From assembly GCA_025765615.1 (NCBI GenBank), contig JAIVFJ010000150.1:62001-126000 (forward strand): a stretch of 64,000 bases of DNA, read 5' to 3'. Position numbers and translations under genes: made by a program. This document shows positions 12,390 to 22,813 of the stretch, piece by piece. The notes under the pieces were generated by a model. It worked only from the letters and a program-made list of their open reading frames with translations, was not told the DNA's origin and searched no databases. Origin of the DNA: Zopfochytrium polystomum. Taxonomy: Eukaryota; Chytridiomycota; Chytridiomycetes; Chytridiales; Chytridiaceae. Every line of letters starts with the position of its first letter. Position 1 is the stretch's first letter.

Positions 12390-13190
12390 CCGACCTCCTC
12401 CGCTTCCGCCTCACGCACGCAACCCTCACGCTCAAATCGACGAGCCCGCCTTCCACGTTGCTATTCACCCTTCGATGCCTCGATGTGAAGACCTCGGGCC
12501 TATGCGATTGGAGTCCTGGATTCAGTCTGACAAGCCCTTCAAAGCGATCAGCAGCGCTTCGGAGGAGGGCCACGTCGACGTGCTGGAGTGCTGGCGGGAG
12601 TTTGGGCAGCGCCTGTTCGACGTGGCCAACGGGACCCTCCCAAGCGTTCAGCGTGCCCCTCAAGCCTTTTGGCCGCCGGGAGGTCATGGAGTGGTGGACC
12701 AACAGCGGACTCCCTGTTGACTGGACAAAGAGCGGCATCTTGGAGGGCGCGAGCGAGAACGGGGGTCGACGGTTCGGAGAGTGGTGGGAAGGGCTTCGCG
12801 TCCCGCCGTAGCACGCCAACGCTGGCTCCAACACTGCTGCGAAGCGAGGGCACGTGCAAGTTCTGGAGTGGTGGAGGAACAGTGGATCTCCTGTCGACTG
12901 GACGGACAGCACCGCGCTTGGGAGCGCAACCGAGAACGGCTGATCTAGCTGCCCCGAGCGACAAGGGACCTTTGTGTCTTGGAACAACTTGCTTCGCGCT
13001 GCCGCCTGCACTGGTTCCCTGCCGCTCTTGGAATTTTGGAGGAAGGCTATCCCGGACTTCGCCTCTCACGCAGTCGCTGACCTCGCCGTGCAAAACGGAC
13101 ACATTGCCGTTCTCGAATAGTTCAAATCGTCGGCTACCAAATCAGCCCCAAGTCTCCGATGACGGCCACGCTCTTTTACAGGCTGCTGTT
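12390..13190 (+). pseudogene. Decayed ankyrin-like repeat gene
   Basis: Repeat units are spread over several frames with stops between them. Visible pieces are ISSASEEGHVDVLECW, then a frame change to VMEWWTNSGLPVDWTKSG and ILEGASENG, then GHVQVLEWWRNSGSPVDWT with SATENG and a stop, and last LLEFWRKAIPD with VQNGHIAVLE and another stop. The spacing of about 33 residues and the motif G-H-V-x-V-L-E-W-W-x-N-S-G-x-P are those of degenerate ankyrin repeats in large chytrid families (recalled, not searched). At least three frame breaks make it non-functional as written; splicing cannot easily explain all of them. Confidence 0.65.
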
Positions 13191-13927
13191 CTGGACTAGC
13201 TCCGTCGTAGTGGGTTCCCGATGGATTAGGCAGCTATTCTTTCATCTCACTGAGAACCAATTAGCATGAGAAGCTTCCGTCTCCCGCATTGTTGAAAGCA
13301 GCGCATCGCGTGATCTTGCTACCTTGGTTCTTGCCTGCCAAGCAGCTGGAGTGATACTGGAAGGGGCAGCAGAAACAGAAAGCTTTGACTTCACTGCAAA
13401 AGCAGTCTCGCCAATCACACCCACTGAAAAGAATCATTGAGTCGTTCAGCCAGTGGAAGAGAAAAGGGGTGGCTCCTGCTTTGTATCAAATTATATAGTG
13501 GACCGCTGGACCACCTACACAAATCACAAAGTGCGTCAAAACTCCAAACCCTACGCAAATTGCAAATTGAAAATCGCAAATTTGTGCCGCCTCTTGGACA
13601 TTTGTCGTTGCAAATGTCAGTATTGCTGTTCATCGCATTTTGTCAAAGCGTTTTTGTTTCCAAGCGAACGTTGTCTGGGGAGCCTGTCCATGAAAACTAA
13701 TACTTTCGATAAAAACAGTCAGCATATGTTTTGTTTTTTTTGGGTGGAAACAAAGGAAACGAGATCCCTCCCAATGTGTTTCTGCTTTTCCCCCACAAAA
13801 GCACTCCTGGTGCTGACAAAAGAGAATTTTCGGTTTTTTACCATCGCAGGTTTGACTACCCCTATTACCGCAATCCACTGAGAACCTTGCATTTTTCAAA
13901 ATGAAAATGATTATGTAAAATTGAACG
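13191..13927. other. Gene-poor region
   Basis: Short frames only. One at 13453-13881 has a cysteine-rich patch (CRLLDICRCKCQYCC) but also poly-Phe and no recognisable family. The bases around 13553-13585 repeat AAATTGCAAATTG-like words. Confidence 0.35.
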
Positions 13928-14367
13928 TACAGTGCAGGGCAACAAAAATATGCAAATCCAGCACTTAGTAAACTTTGACTGCAAACTACACCTGCACCAA
14001 GGCTTTTTTTTGGCCAGATCTCAACGTTTATGCAACCAGACTGGCAAGGAGAATTGAGTAACATAGAGACTTGTGACGAAACTTGCTGACTGCAGGAGGA
14101 GTATTGCAAAAACCAGATAGATTTGGTGGTCCTCAGAATTTGTCATACATAGTAAAAAATGAAAAAGACAGAAAAAAATTTTCCCTGCCAAAAAAAATTG
14201 GCGCCTTTAATCATAGTTTTTTTTTCTTTTGGAAAGAGAGTGGTTTTTTGGACTAGAATGGCCTAGAAACTGGGGGGTCCTTCTTTGGTATTATTTGCAG
14301 TTTTGTGATTGCAAAGGGTTGACTTGGCAGGATTCAATTTGTAAATTTTTTTATGTCCTGCACTGTA
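13928..14367. mobile_element. Tc1/mariner-type TIR element (MITE-like), TA duplication
   Basis: The ends are imperfect terminal inverted repeats. The left begins CAGTGCAGGGCAACAAAAAT at 13930; the right, read inward on the minus strand from 14365, begins CAGTGCAGGACATAAAAAAA. Both continue to a shared CAAAT near position 28. Each end is flanked by TA (13928-13929 and 14366-14367), the target duplication made by Tc1/mariner transposases. The 436-bp body carries no transposase-like frame, so it looks non-autonomous. The TIRs and TA are seen; the superfamily is inferred. Confidence 0.7.
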
Positions 14368-14528
14368 GATTGATTTTTTTGCTTTTTCCTATCTGTTGAT
14401 TGGGACTTGTCGTGAATTTGGTCGTTGGGGTGTGGTCACTGTGGTGGGGTGAGCAAAGCTGATCACTGAGTGGCAAAGTCGAAATTCAGCTTGGTTCAAT
14501 TTGAGATCAATTTCATTTCAAGGTAATG

Positions 14529-15003
14529 TCATTTTCTCCAATTTTGAAAAACATCGCCCACCACAGATTCAAGAACTCCTTCCCCACTGTGTAATCTCTT
14601 CCCTGACAAATTTTGTGCACTTACATTGTCTGACAGGCGACCCACAAAGGATGGAGCTGTGACTGCACTTTCTTCCAGAGGCAGTCCTGTCCTAAGTTTG
14701 ATGAGTCTTCTCTTATCATTTCTGTCCCTTAAAACAACAGATTTCCCATCAGCACTGAATTCAGAAGTGTTCCTGAATGAGTACCCATCCAGCTTGCTTA
14801 GGCAACTCCTGTCCAGTTGAGGCATTCCAAATCCTGACAGTCTTGTCATAACTTCCAGACACAACAAACTGCCCGTCAGGACCGAATGCTGATGAGTAGA
14901 AGGCACCAGCTTGTTCCTCCAGCTTACGCAGCTGCTTCCCAGTGGGTGTATTCCAAATCCTGACTGTCTTTTCATCACTACCAGACACAATGTAGAGCCT
15001 GCG
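14529..15003 (-). pseudogene. WD40-repeat gene remnant
   Basis: On the minus strand one frame gives VSGSDEKTVRIWNTPTGKQL and then FGPDGQFVVSGSYDKTVRIW with NASTGQEL, two clear WD40 blades. The following blade continues only in another frame (SEFSADGKSVVLRDRNDKR), so there is a frameshift. No start, no upstream domain and fewer blades than the usual seven: a truncated relic. WD40 arrays of this close-repeat style often form the C-terminus of fungal NACHT/STAND proteins; that origin is inference. Confidence 0.7.
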
Positions 15004-15029
15004 TTACCAAGACCTGAACTCCTTTGTGC

Positions 15030-15400
15030 GTGCTTGTGCATGGCTCTTCTCATAGTTGTTTTGGACCATTTGTGGCAGCTCTTCGAAACAATGACGCCTG
15101 CTTCGACAATCTACAGAACATCATGGATGAGCTTACTGCTGTCTTGACTGCCTTTAGCGACCCTGCGGTCCAGTACCAGGTCACATTCCTTCGCCGATAC
15201 AGCTGTATGGTACTGGACAAGTGTCAAGGGTGAATCGGCGATTGGGGTATTCGATCATTGCTGGAATCCTCGTTTCTTCATCCGAGATACTGCTGCAACA
15301 TTCGGCTTCATGGCTGTAGTGCGTGGCCCACACGAGGAGCTCGTAAGAGATGCTGCGAAGAGCCTGGAGTTTCTACTTGAAGATCAGTAGCTCAAATTTG
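15030..15400 (+). pseudogene. Broken helical ORF, family unknown
   Basis: A frame with LQNIMDELTAVLTAFSDPAV and VTFLRRYSCMVLDKCQG stops at about 15235. A second frame directly after it reads GVFDHCWNPRFFIRDTAATF and EELVRDAAKSLEFLLEDQ before a stop. The amphipathic leucine spacing suggests a helical-repeat protein, and the two pieces look like one gene broken by a one-base shift. I do not recognise the family. Confidence 0.35.
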
Positions 15401-15778
15401 GAGAAACAGGAGCGTAGCATCTATCAAGCGAAATCATGCTTTGCGTTGGGTCTATCGTGTAAACGCGCGAAGAGTCGTTTTCTAGTCGCACTTTGGCTAG
15501 TCGTTGTTGCCTCGAAGGTTTCCTCTAAACCAGAAGTGGAAGCCTTCTGACCGCCTCCACACTTGTGTCGTCAATTCCGTGAGCTGGACTGCATGTCCGC
15601 CGTTTGGGTCGTTTCGGACTCACACTGTTGTAGGACTGGCTCTTCCCCCCTTCGGCCCGCGTCGTAAACCGCTCGACACATTAACAAAGAGCACTAAAAA
15701 CTCCAACAGTGGAGGTGGGGGACGTGCATTCCAAAAGGGCCCTTGAATCGCCCAAAGGTCAACTGCAACACAGTTGTT
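15401..15778. other. Intergenic, nothing recognised
   Basis: Short frames without domain signals between the broken ORF and the 3' end of the MsrA-like gene on the other strand. Confidence 0.4.
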
Positions 15779-17388
15779 TTACAAGTACACAAACTTGTCG
15801 CCGTCGTCCTCGCTCCGCATCACCATTGCTGGCCCCGCCGCCGCCGCCGCCGTCCCAGCAGCGGTGCCGCCGTTCCTCGGCACCCTCATTGCTTCTTTAC
15901 CTCCCCAGCCGTCCCTGTCGGTTTCGTCACCGTCGTCGTCGCCGCCGTCGCTGTCCTCGTCTTCGCTTTCAGTGTCGGCCTCCCACTTTCGCTGTTCCTC
16001 GTAGCACTGTCGCTTGATTGAATCGAACAATCCCGAGCGAATTGTGCTCCTCAGCGCATCGTTCGTCTCTACTCCAAACTTTGCGTACCACACCTCGAGG
16101 CGCTCTGTGAAGTGATAAAACCAAAATGACGAAAAGGAAAAAAAAAAAGAAAAAAAAAAAAAGTGAACTTTACAACCGGAGGCGGGGAGGAGGGAACTGA
16201 CTACTACTGAAGGAGAGGGAAACTGACCCATGTAGTCGGCAAACACGACCTCGGGATCGGTCGAGATGAAGCGAAGACCAAGAGTCTCTTCGCCTTGATG
16301 ACCATTCCCCTCGCTTTGAGCCAATCTCGCCCTCGCGTCCTCTCTTTTGACCTCGTGGACCTCGCAGCCGTCAATGCCGTCGAAGTCGTCGCCGTCGTCG
16401 TATTCGGGACCGCGGTACCACCCGCCAATCTCCGGTTCAACGTCCTCGTCGTCGTCGTCGTCGTCGTAGGCTCGGCCGCCGTCGTCGACCTCCATCGGCT
16501 CGCCGCCGGCGAGCCGCGCCGCCTTTTCAATCTCGTCCCACGAGCGCTCCGCGCCGTCCCACAGGCACGTGCCGACGCGGCCGGGCTGACCGTAGTAGTC
16601 AAAGTCGTCGTCGAACGGGGACGGCTCGAACGTGGCGAAGTCCTCGACGGCCGTGTGGACGCGCAGCGAGCGCCATCTCGGCTGCACGACGCGGGCGATA
16701 AAGTCCTCGGCGGCGGCGCGCTGCGCGCGGGTGTGCGCAAACACGGCGGAGCGGAACTGCGGGCCAAAGTGCTGCCCCTGGCGGCCGGTCTGCGTCGGGT
16801 CGTGGATGCGGAAGAAGAGGTCGAGGATGGTCTCGTAAGGCAGCTGGGAGGGGTCAAAGCGGAACTGGAAGGCTTCGGTGCGCACGCCGCGGTGCTTTCT
16901 TCTTTTGGTGGAGGACGACGACGACGACGACGAGGAGGAGGACGGTGTCTCGGATGCTGTCTGGACGTATCCGCGCGCCATGCCGACCTGCGGGTCCACG
17001 ACGAGGGAGCCGAAGGCTTTCCGGAACGCACGCTCGATGCCCCAGAAGCGACCGCACGCCTGCGTGGACTCTCCGGTCAGTGTGTTTGGTCAGGCGTAAG
17101 TGGCGATGGCAAGGCGATTCGCGACCACGCCGCCGGCCTCGTGGCGCCTTTGCTCGACGGGCTCGTCCGCGCACAGTCGAAAGCAGTAGATTGCGCCGGG
17201 CGCAGGTTGCGGCGATGCCCGGCTCCGCGGCGCCCGACCCCACTCGCGCGCTCTCTTGCTTACGGCCGTGACGAAGGCCCGGCGGGCGTCAGGTCGGTCC
17301 ATCCATCTATCTATCCATCCATCCATCCAATCAACTATCCGTCTGTCCAAGCTGCAAGAGACGGCACGGATAGAAGCAGCAGCCGTTG

Positions 17389-17442
<54 letters not shown>

Positions 17443-17569
17443 CAGCGTGGCCGTCTCCTGCGGCTGCTGCTCGGCCGTCGTCATCGTCGTCCCCACTGCC
17501 CCCGCTGCCGTTGCTGCTGGTGGTGCTGCTGCTGCTGGTGCTGCTGCTCTTGTCGTCATGACAGCGCAA
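15779..17569 (-). CDS. MsrA-like protein with substituted active site
   Basis: The core exons are 17059-16228 and 16104-15779; exon 1 ends at 17443 and exon 2 at 17264. The exact start (ATG at 17569 or 17559) and the acceptor of exon 2, near 17320, are uncertain because of GATG and CT repeats. Peptide methionine-S-sulfoxide reductase A repairs oxidised methionine through the Cys of GCFWG. Here the join of exons 2 and 3 reads RAFVTAACGRFWGIERAF: Arg holds the Cys place, with a Cys two residues earlier. The rest follows MsrA: RTEAFQFRFDP keeps the acidic Glu, then LPYETILDLFFRIHDPTQ and RQGQHFGPQFRSAVF, where His and Phe replace the usual Asp and Tyr. The region of PTYxEVxxG is replaced by a Ser run. 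An acidic tail of about 200 residues follows. Probably a pseudoenzyme. Confidence 0.72.
17395..17440. repeat. (CT)n microsatellite in intron 1 of the MsrA-like gene
   Basis: An uninterrupted CT dinucleotide run of about 23 units directly beside the intron donor. Confidence 0.9.
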
Positions 17570-18262
17570 GTTAAGTTTTTGTCTTGTCAGGAATGGATTC
17601 CCGAACGCACACTGGGAAGCGATGGCACTGCTGGTTCAGACAATCTTTGGAAAAAAGACTCCTGCAAAAGGAATGAATGATGCTTTTGGGGTTCTCGCCA
17701 ACCCACACTCATCTTCTTCCCATCAAATCAAGTCGGACGAGACGGTTGATGGGGGTGTTGATTGCAAGAACCGTCAGTCAGTCAGTCAGTCAGTCAGTCA
17801 GTCAGTCATTCAGTCAGTCATTCAGTCAGTGTCGGCTAGTCGGGTGTTTGCGAGGATGGATGGATGCTTTCCGGGTCAGTTTCAGCAGCTTCCGTTCCGA
17901 TTCACTTCATTCAGTGACTGCGTGCGTGCGTGCACGAGCGTGCACAAAAATTGTCTCTTTGTCTCTGTCAAAAACGGAAAGCTCCCTCCCACTGCAGTGT
18001 CTTTCTCCGTCTCTCTCTCTCTCTCTCTCTGTCTCTCGCTCTCTCTCTCTCTGTCTCTCGCTCTCTCTCTCTTCTCTCTCTCTCTCTCTCTCGCTCTCTC
18101 TCTCTCTCACACAATGCCAAGAAGTACTTTGAAGCACGCTTGGCATTCATTAATTGCACGACTCAACCACCGGACCCCACCCGACCCGACCCGACCCGAC
18201 CCGAACCCAAACTCATTGCACCAGAATTCAATTCAAGTCGTTGTTAGTTCAAGCAAGCAAGA
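17570..18262. promoter_or_regulatory. Divergent intergenic region with microsatellites
   Basis: It lies between the MsrA-like gene and the HET-like gene, transcribed apart. It holds a GTCA/CAGT tetranucleotide array at about 17774-17830, CT-rich repeats at 18004-18111 and a CCCGA-type array at about 18178-18205. No gene is seen; the frames here only read the repeats. Confidence 0.55.
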
Positions 18263-20287
18263 ATGATGGAGACCGTTCGCCGCCTGCTCGACCTGCGCGT
18301 CGGCCCCGGCTACCGCGACGCCGTGGCCGCTGCCCGCGAGCGCTACCACCGCTCCAAGGGCACCCGCGGCCGCATCAAGTCGCTCAGCTCCGTCAACGTC
18401 GCCCCCGTCCTCGTCTACGTCCCCGCCACCGACTCGTGGGACGTGCACTACCTCGGCGAGGTCGGCGACCGCGAGCTGTTGGCCATCAGCCACATCTGGA
18501 GCGAGAGCGGCGTCCGCCCGCCCGAAGACGAGCGGGACTACGCCGCCCAGTGCGCAAAAATGATCGACGTCGTCAGGGCCGTCGACCGCTCGAGGCCGCC
18601 GTCGGAGGCTGGGGAGACCGCCAGACCGACGCGGACTCGCGTCTACTGGTGCGATTACCTGTGCGTGGACCAGCTCAACCCGCTGGCGGTGAGGGACGCC
18701 ACCTACATGATGTCCTTGGTGTACTACTGGGCGGAAGACACCGTCGTTACGACGGACCCAACGATATGGAGCCAGTCGACGTGGACCGTCCAGGAGGCGG
18801 TATACTCGAGAAAATTGACTTTTGTGCACGAACCGGACGAAGATACGAGGCGGACCATCGACGAAGACATTGTCACGATGCGAACGTCGGACGAGGTGAC
18901 GGATGCCGTGAACATCATGTCAAAGCGGAAAGGCGGGTGGGGCCTGGACAGGGTCTACGCTATACGTCACATGGTGCCCCATTTATCGCAAATGCCGTGC
19001 GTGTACGACCGCGAGATAGAAGACCTACTGCTCTGGCTGCGCGGACTGTGCGACGACGACGAAATTGTCAAAATTATCGAGTTGACGCCAGACAAAACGG
19101 CCAGCGGCCCGCTCATCGTCATAAAAGAAGCCAAGGACACCCACCGCCAATGCCAAGCCAAAGTCGACGACTTTATCGCAAAGCACCCCAACCGAACCGC
19201 ATCGGTGGCGGCGATCCCGTGGGCCTACGCGTACCTGGACAAAGAGAAGGTTTCCTTGACTGAAGAGGGCAGCGACCAAGTTAGGCTCCATGACGCGTCG
19301 CTCTTTACGCCATTGACCAGTGCCCAATGCCGGATTGCCACACACGTCGACGATTATATCCTTTCCAACAAGGTTTTGTGCTCCGCAGCACTGAACGTGA
19401 TCACGGAATTGTGCGATCTCCCTGCCGGATCTGAACGGCCAAAGAACTTTGAACTCGGAAATTACAACATGAAGCACGGCGCGCACTTTTGGAACACCTA
19501 CTACAAAACCAACGCAATCCTGAAAGCTTTCCCGCAGATATTCGAAAAGGGCAAGGCGAATATGTGCGACACCTGCTGCACGTGCCTCAGGTTGTCGGTG
19601 CTGCAGGACTTGCTATCCCACGAGCCCATCTTCGAGGACGCTCCAAAGATCGAGTCGGACTTGAACCACGATCCGTCGTTCGAGGGTTTCGAAGACAGGG
19701 AAGAGCTGGAATGGGCCAGCGTGGTGACGCCGGTCACAAAACTGGCACCGACGGCTTTTGTTTGCACTGAGCACTCTGACAGGATGGCGCGATGGCAGGT
19801 TCTGGTCCCGTTTGAAAAGTCCAGCGCCATGAGCGCGATACCCGTTCGCCTGACGACCGTGCAGAGCATCAACCTCGACACCAACGACCTGTGGCTGACG
19901 TCCGTACCCACTGTGGTGGCCGTCGCCGAGATGCAGAACACGGACACGAGCAGCCAGGCCGCCATCAAGTACACCAACTCCCTCCGAAGCTCGATGCACA
20001 AGGGCGAAGACGGCTGCACCTGCCGACCCCATTCTGCCCACACATTTGGCCAAGTCGATCGCGTGCGCTTCAAAACTCCTATCGTGACTGCGGGAAGGCA
20101 CGCGTTTATATCCCATTCGATTATAACGTGGGCGGAGGCGGCACTGCCTCTGTTCATGCTGGCAGCAGCAACAAAGCCAAGCGTCCGAAGAGCGCTGTTT
20201 CAAACGGGCATCTTGATGGACAGATTGTACCGAAATCGTTATTGGGGGTTGAGGAACTCGACCAGGAGAGTGATGTACTTGCGATGA
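18263..20287 (+). CDS. HET-domain-like protein
   Basis: One unbroken exon of 674 residues. HET domains (PF06985, recalled) trigger incompatibility and cell death in filamentous ascomycetes, often joined to NLR parts. The three HET blocks are visible: ELLAISHIWSE at about 71-81 (usual form ALSYxWG), VYWCDYLCVDQLNP at 127-140 (usual IWIDALCINQ), and IWSQSTWTVQEA at 168-179 (usual RxWTxQE), followed by GGWGLDRVYAIRHMV. A cysteine cluster CDTCCTC lies near residue 435 and CTCRPH near 590, possibly metal-binding. The C-terminal half matches nothing I know. The first ATG is used; a second Met follows at once. Absence of introns contrasts with its neighbours. The HET assignment is by motif order, so a distant relative is possible. 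Confidence 0.7.
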   Translation: MMETVRRLLDLRVGPGYRDAVAAARERYHRSKGTRGRIKSLSSVNVAPVLVYVPATDSWDVHYLGEVGDRELLAISHIWSESGVRPPEDERDYAAQCAKMIDVVRAVDRSRPPSEAGETARPTRTRVYWCDYLCVDQLNPLAVRDATYMMSLVYYWAEDTVVTTDPTIWSQSTWTVQEAVYSRKLTFVHEPDEDTRRTIDEDIVTMRTSDEVTDAVNIMSKRKGGWGLDRVYAIRHMVPHLSQMPCVYDREIEDLLLWLRGLCDDDEIVKIIELTPDKTASGPLIVIKEAKDTHRQCQAKVDDFIAKHPNRTASVAAIPWAYAYLDKEKVSLTEEGSDQVRLHDASLFTPLTSAQCRIATHVDDYILSNKVLCSAALNVITELCDLPAGSERPKNFELGNYNMKHGAHFWNTYYKTNAILKAFPQIFEKGKANMCDTCCTCLRLSVLQDLLSHEPIFEDAPKIESDLNHDPSFEGFEDREELEWASVVTPVTKLAPTAFVCTEHSDRMARWQVLVPFEKSSAMSAIPVRLTTVQSINLDTNDLWLTSVPTVVAVAEMQNTDTSSQAAIKYTNSLRSSMHKGEDGCTCRPHSAHTFGQVDRVRFKTPIVTAGRHAFISHSIITWAEAALPLFMLAAATKPSVRRALFQTGILMDRLYRNRYWGLRNSTRRVMYLR

Positions 20288-22185
20288 TTGATTATATTGA
20301 GTTTTTCTTTTTTCTTAATTGCGTGGGCTTCGGGATACACGGTTCCCGTGTTTGTACAATCGTCGATGAACAAGAGGGTGAAAACACCTCTCCCCTTCTT
20401 TGAAGTTGCCTTTCTTAAATCTGCCTGGCACATTTACCCTATACTGTGATTGTGTTTTGTACCATGTTACAACATGTACCGTGAGCTCCCGGCCCCTCCT
20501 CCCAGTTGCTTCGTTCACTTTGCATCCTGCCACTTGTTTTGAGACAATCCTCAACCTCTTGCACTCTGTTACATAGTTATGTTTGTCGGAAGCCATTCGA
20601 AAGCTCTGTCCCACATATGGCCCCGCCTGGGCTTTATTAACCCTCAAATGTTTCAGCTGATTCTTCGCTCTAAAGATGCACCTTGCATAACATATTTCCG
20701 ATGCCGTCGGTTGACCTCGTAGCATGGATGGAATGAATGGCTGTCAGGTTGTCAGGTTACAACCACGGAGTGTTCAATGGTGACCACGGTTGTTGAAGGG
20801 ACCGACCTAACGCATTGATTGGTTGAGCAGTTGATTTTGTCAATCGGCCTTTTGTGATACCTTTTGTAATTCAACATGTATCTGCAAGTCCTTTCAATGC
20901 TTGATCATCAAGATCTCCAGTGCTCCACAAGAGTACAGTCTGATTTCCGGTGATTACCATGAGAACTTTGATCACATCTCGCTATCGATTCTAGTGGAGG
21001 GGGAACTACATTGTTGGTCCAACTGTTGGACTCACACCATGTCTTCGGCCTACCTGTATGGTGAGGATGTGGCGTAACTCAACCCCTCTGTGGATTCCAC
21101 TCTGCATGTAGCAACGCTTGTATTCCACTCTGTCGTCCCAAAAGACATCAACGTTCTATCTCCACTCTGACTTGACTTTGTGACAGCGGCGTTCCAAATT
21201 TACACCCACTCGCACACCGTATTACGACACTCGTTGCACACAGGCAGAGGTTCTCCGTGGACCTTTTGCACGAAGGATCGAACTCCATGTGATTCAGTAT
21301 CAGGCCTGTGATAGCCAGGATGAGGAGGTCGATGCGGGCCTTCTTAATAAAAAAAGGAGAGATAGGTAACATAGGTTCACAGTTAACAATCTAATAACTT
21401 AGAGATGGCATTTATTGGAGGTTATGGAGGGAAGAGGGTTAAAGTCATGAATGAGAAAGGTCCAACACAAATTGAGGCATTTTCAATGTCCGATTTGATT
21501 TGATTCAATATTTCGAATCTATGAATGACAATTTTTCCAACATTATTCAGACATTCGATTCGGCAAAGTTTCAATTTTTGGGCCAAACGGTCGGACATTT
21601 GTAAAAATATCATATATGATTTTTCAACTCAAAATCAAGAAAACTTTTGCATTTCCAGGTGGAACTTTTTGAAACTGAATATGATCTATTGCCCCAATTT
21701 CCTTTCAGGTTTTGCAACAGACGTGGCAGTCACTCAAGGTTACTTGGAGATTTTGATTTTCAAAGTGACTGATTTTCTGCTTGAACAACAACTGTTCAGT
21801 GCAACAACACCTCACATGAATGCCACTGAAAACATTTTAAATTTCTGTAAGTTGTTAAACATGCAATTTTAGGCACCAAAAATTCAATGTATTGGTAAGA
21901 AATGATGTTGTCAGTTATTCAGCATTGTGAGTGTTAGGCGGAACTGACCGGTTAGCAGCAAGAGGCACAAGACGGACCCAAACCTATTGTGACTGTCAGT
22001 TATCGTTCTCACGATGCCCATGGGAGAGTGAGCCACCGCCAATGCAGACCTGGGTGCTGGCTTGCGCTGTTGACAAATACTCTGAGTATTAAGTGGAACG
22101 GCTCACTCACAAGGGATATGAAATTGACAGTAAATTCACTGTATTTTTTCTTTTTGTTTGTGGGAATGCCCAATTTCTGTTGTTG
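20288..22185. other. Gene-poor region
   Basis: No secure gene. A minus-strand frame of 136 residues (20725-20315) and a plus-strand frame of 115 residues (21872 end) are open but have no known motif, and the second is merely AT-rich. Part may be the 3' UTR of the HET-like gene. Confidence 0.4.
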
Positions 22186-22552
22186 GAGAGTTTGCGCCAT
22201 GCGAGGAATTTTTTTTTTTTTTTTTTTTTTTGATTTTTCCTCTCCAAAACTCCTTTGCAAGGAATTTTCAGGGTATGATTCAAGTGTGTCGCCCCTTTCC
22301 CGAATTTTCGATTTTTGTATTTTTCCGCACCAATCAGAGAATTTCTCTCCCCCTTTTTGCAGATTTCGTCGAGGGGACCTCACTGGGGAATTTGATTCCT
22401 GCGAGTTTTCCAATGAAGAAGACAACGTCCCATTCCTTGTCAGCCAGCTCAAGGGAAAGGAATTTTGAAAGGTCTTTTTCCTCCCATTTTGCATTGCCTT
22501 GACAAGGAATTCCTTTGCAAGGAAAAAAAAATTCTGCGCGGCGCAAACTCTC
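22186..22552. repeat. Fold-back inverted repeat
   Basis: GAGAGTTTGCGCC at 22186-22198 is matched exactly by its reverse complement at 22540-22552. Inward from each arm comes a GAAT-type word and a long T (or A) run, then the palindromic word TCCTTTGCAAGGA at about 22251 and 22511. The arms are about 60-80 bp with mismatches. No clear target duplication and no coding frame. It could be a MITE or a simple hairpin. Confidence 0.5.
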
Positions 22553-22813
22553 TTTTGCGGAAATATTTGTTCTGTTCCTTTGGGCAGATGTGACTGTGCA
22601 TTGCGCGACCCCACCTACGTTCATACTGCAGAATTTTTGGTAATGCCCCCAAGCGACCTTTTCCCTTGTTTTTTTCGTGTCGGACAAACAAACAATTTTC
22701 CTGCAATGCCACCAAGCAAGTCTCGTATAAAGATATCTCTTTATTGTTGACGTTTGTGTCAAAAATTACATTGGAACAAAGCAAACTCAACCCCATTTCA
22801 CAAATCACGGCGT

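Noticed and set aside
16295..17680. 461-codon plus-strand ORF
   Set aside because: Antisense shadow of the MsrA-like gene that also reads through CT and GATG repeats.
17907..18159. Arg/Glu-repeat proteins on the minus strand
   Set aside because: Direct translation of the CT microsatellite.
20315..20725. 136-codon minus-strand ORF as a gene
   Set aside because: No motif, no splice context and no upstream signal; may be chance in the 3' flank of the HET-like gene.
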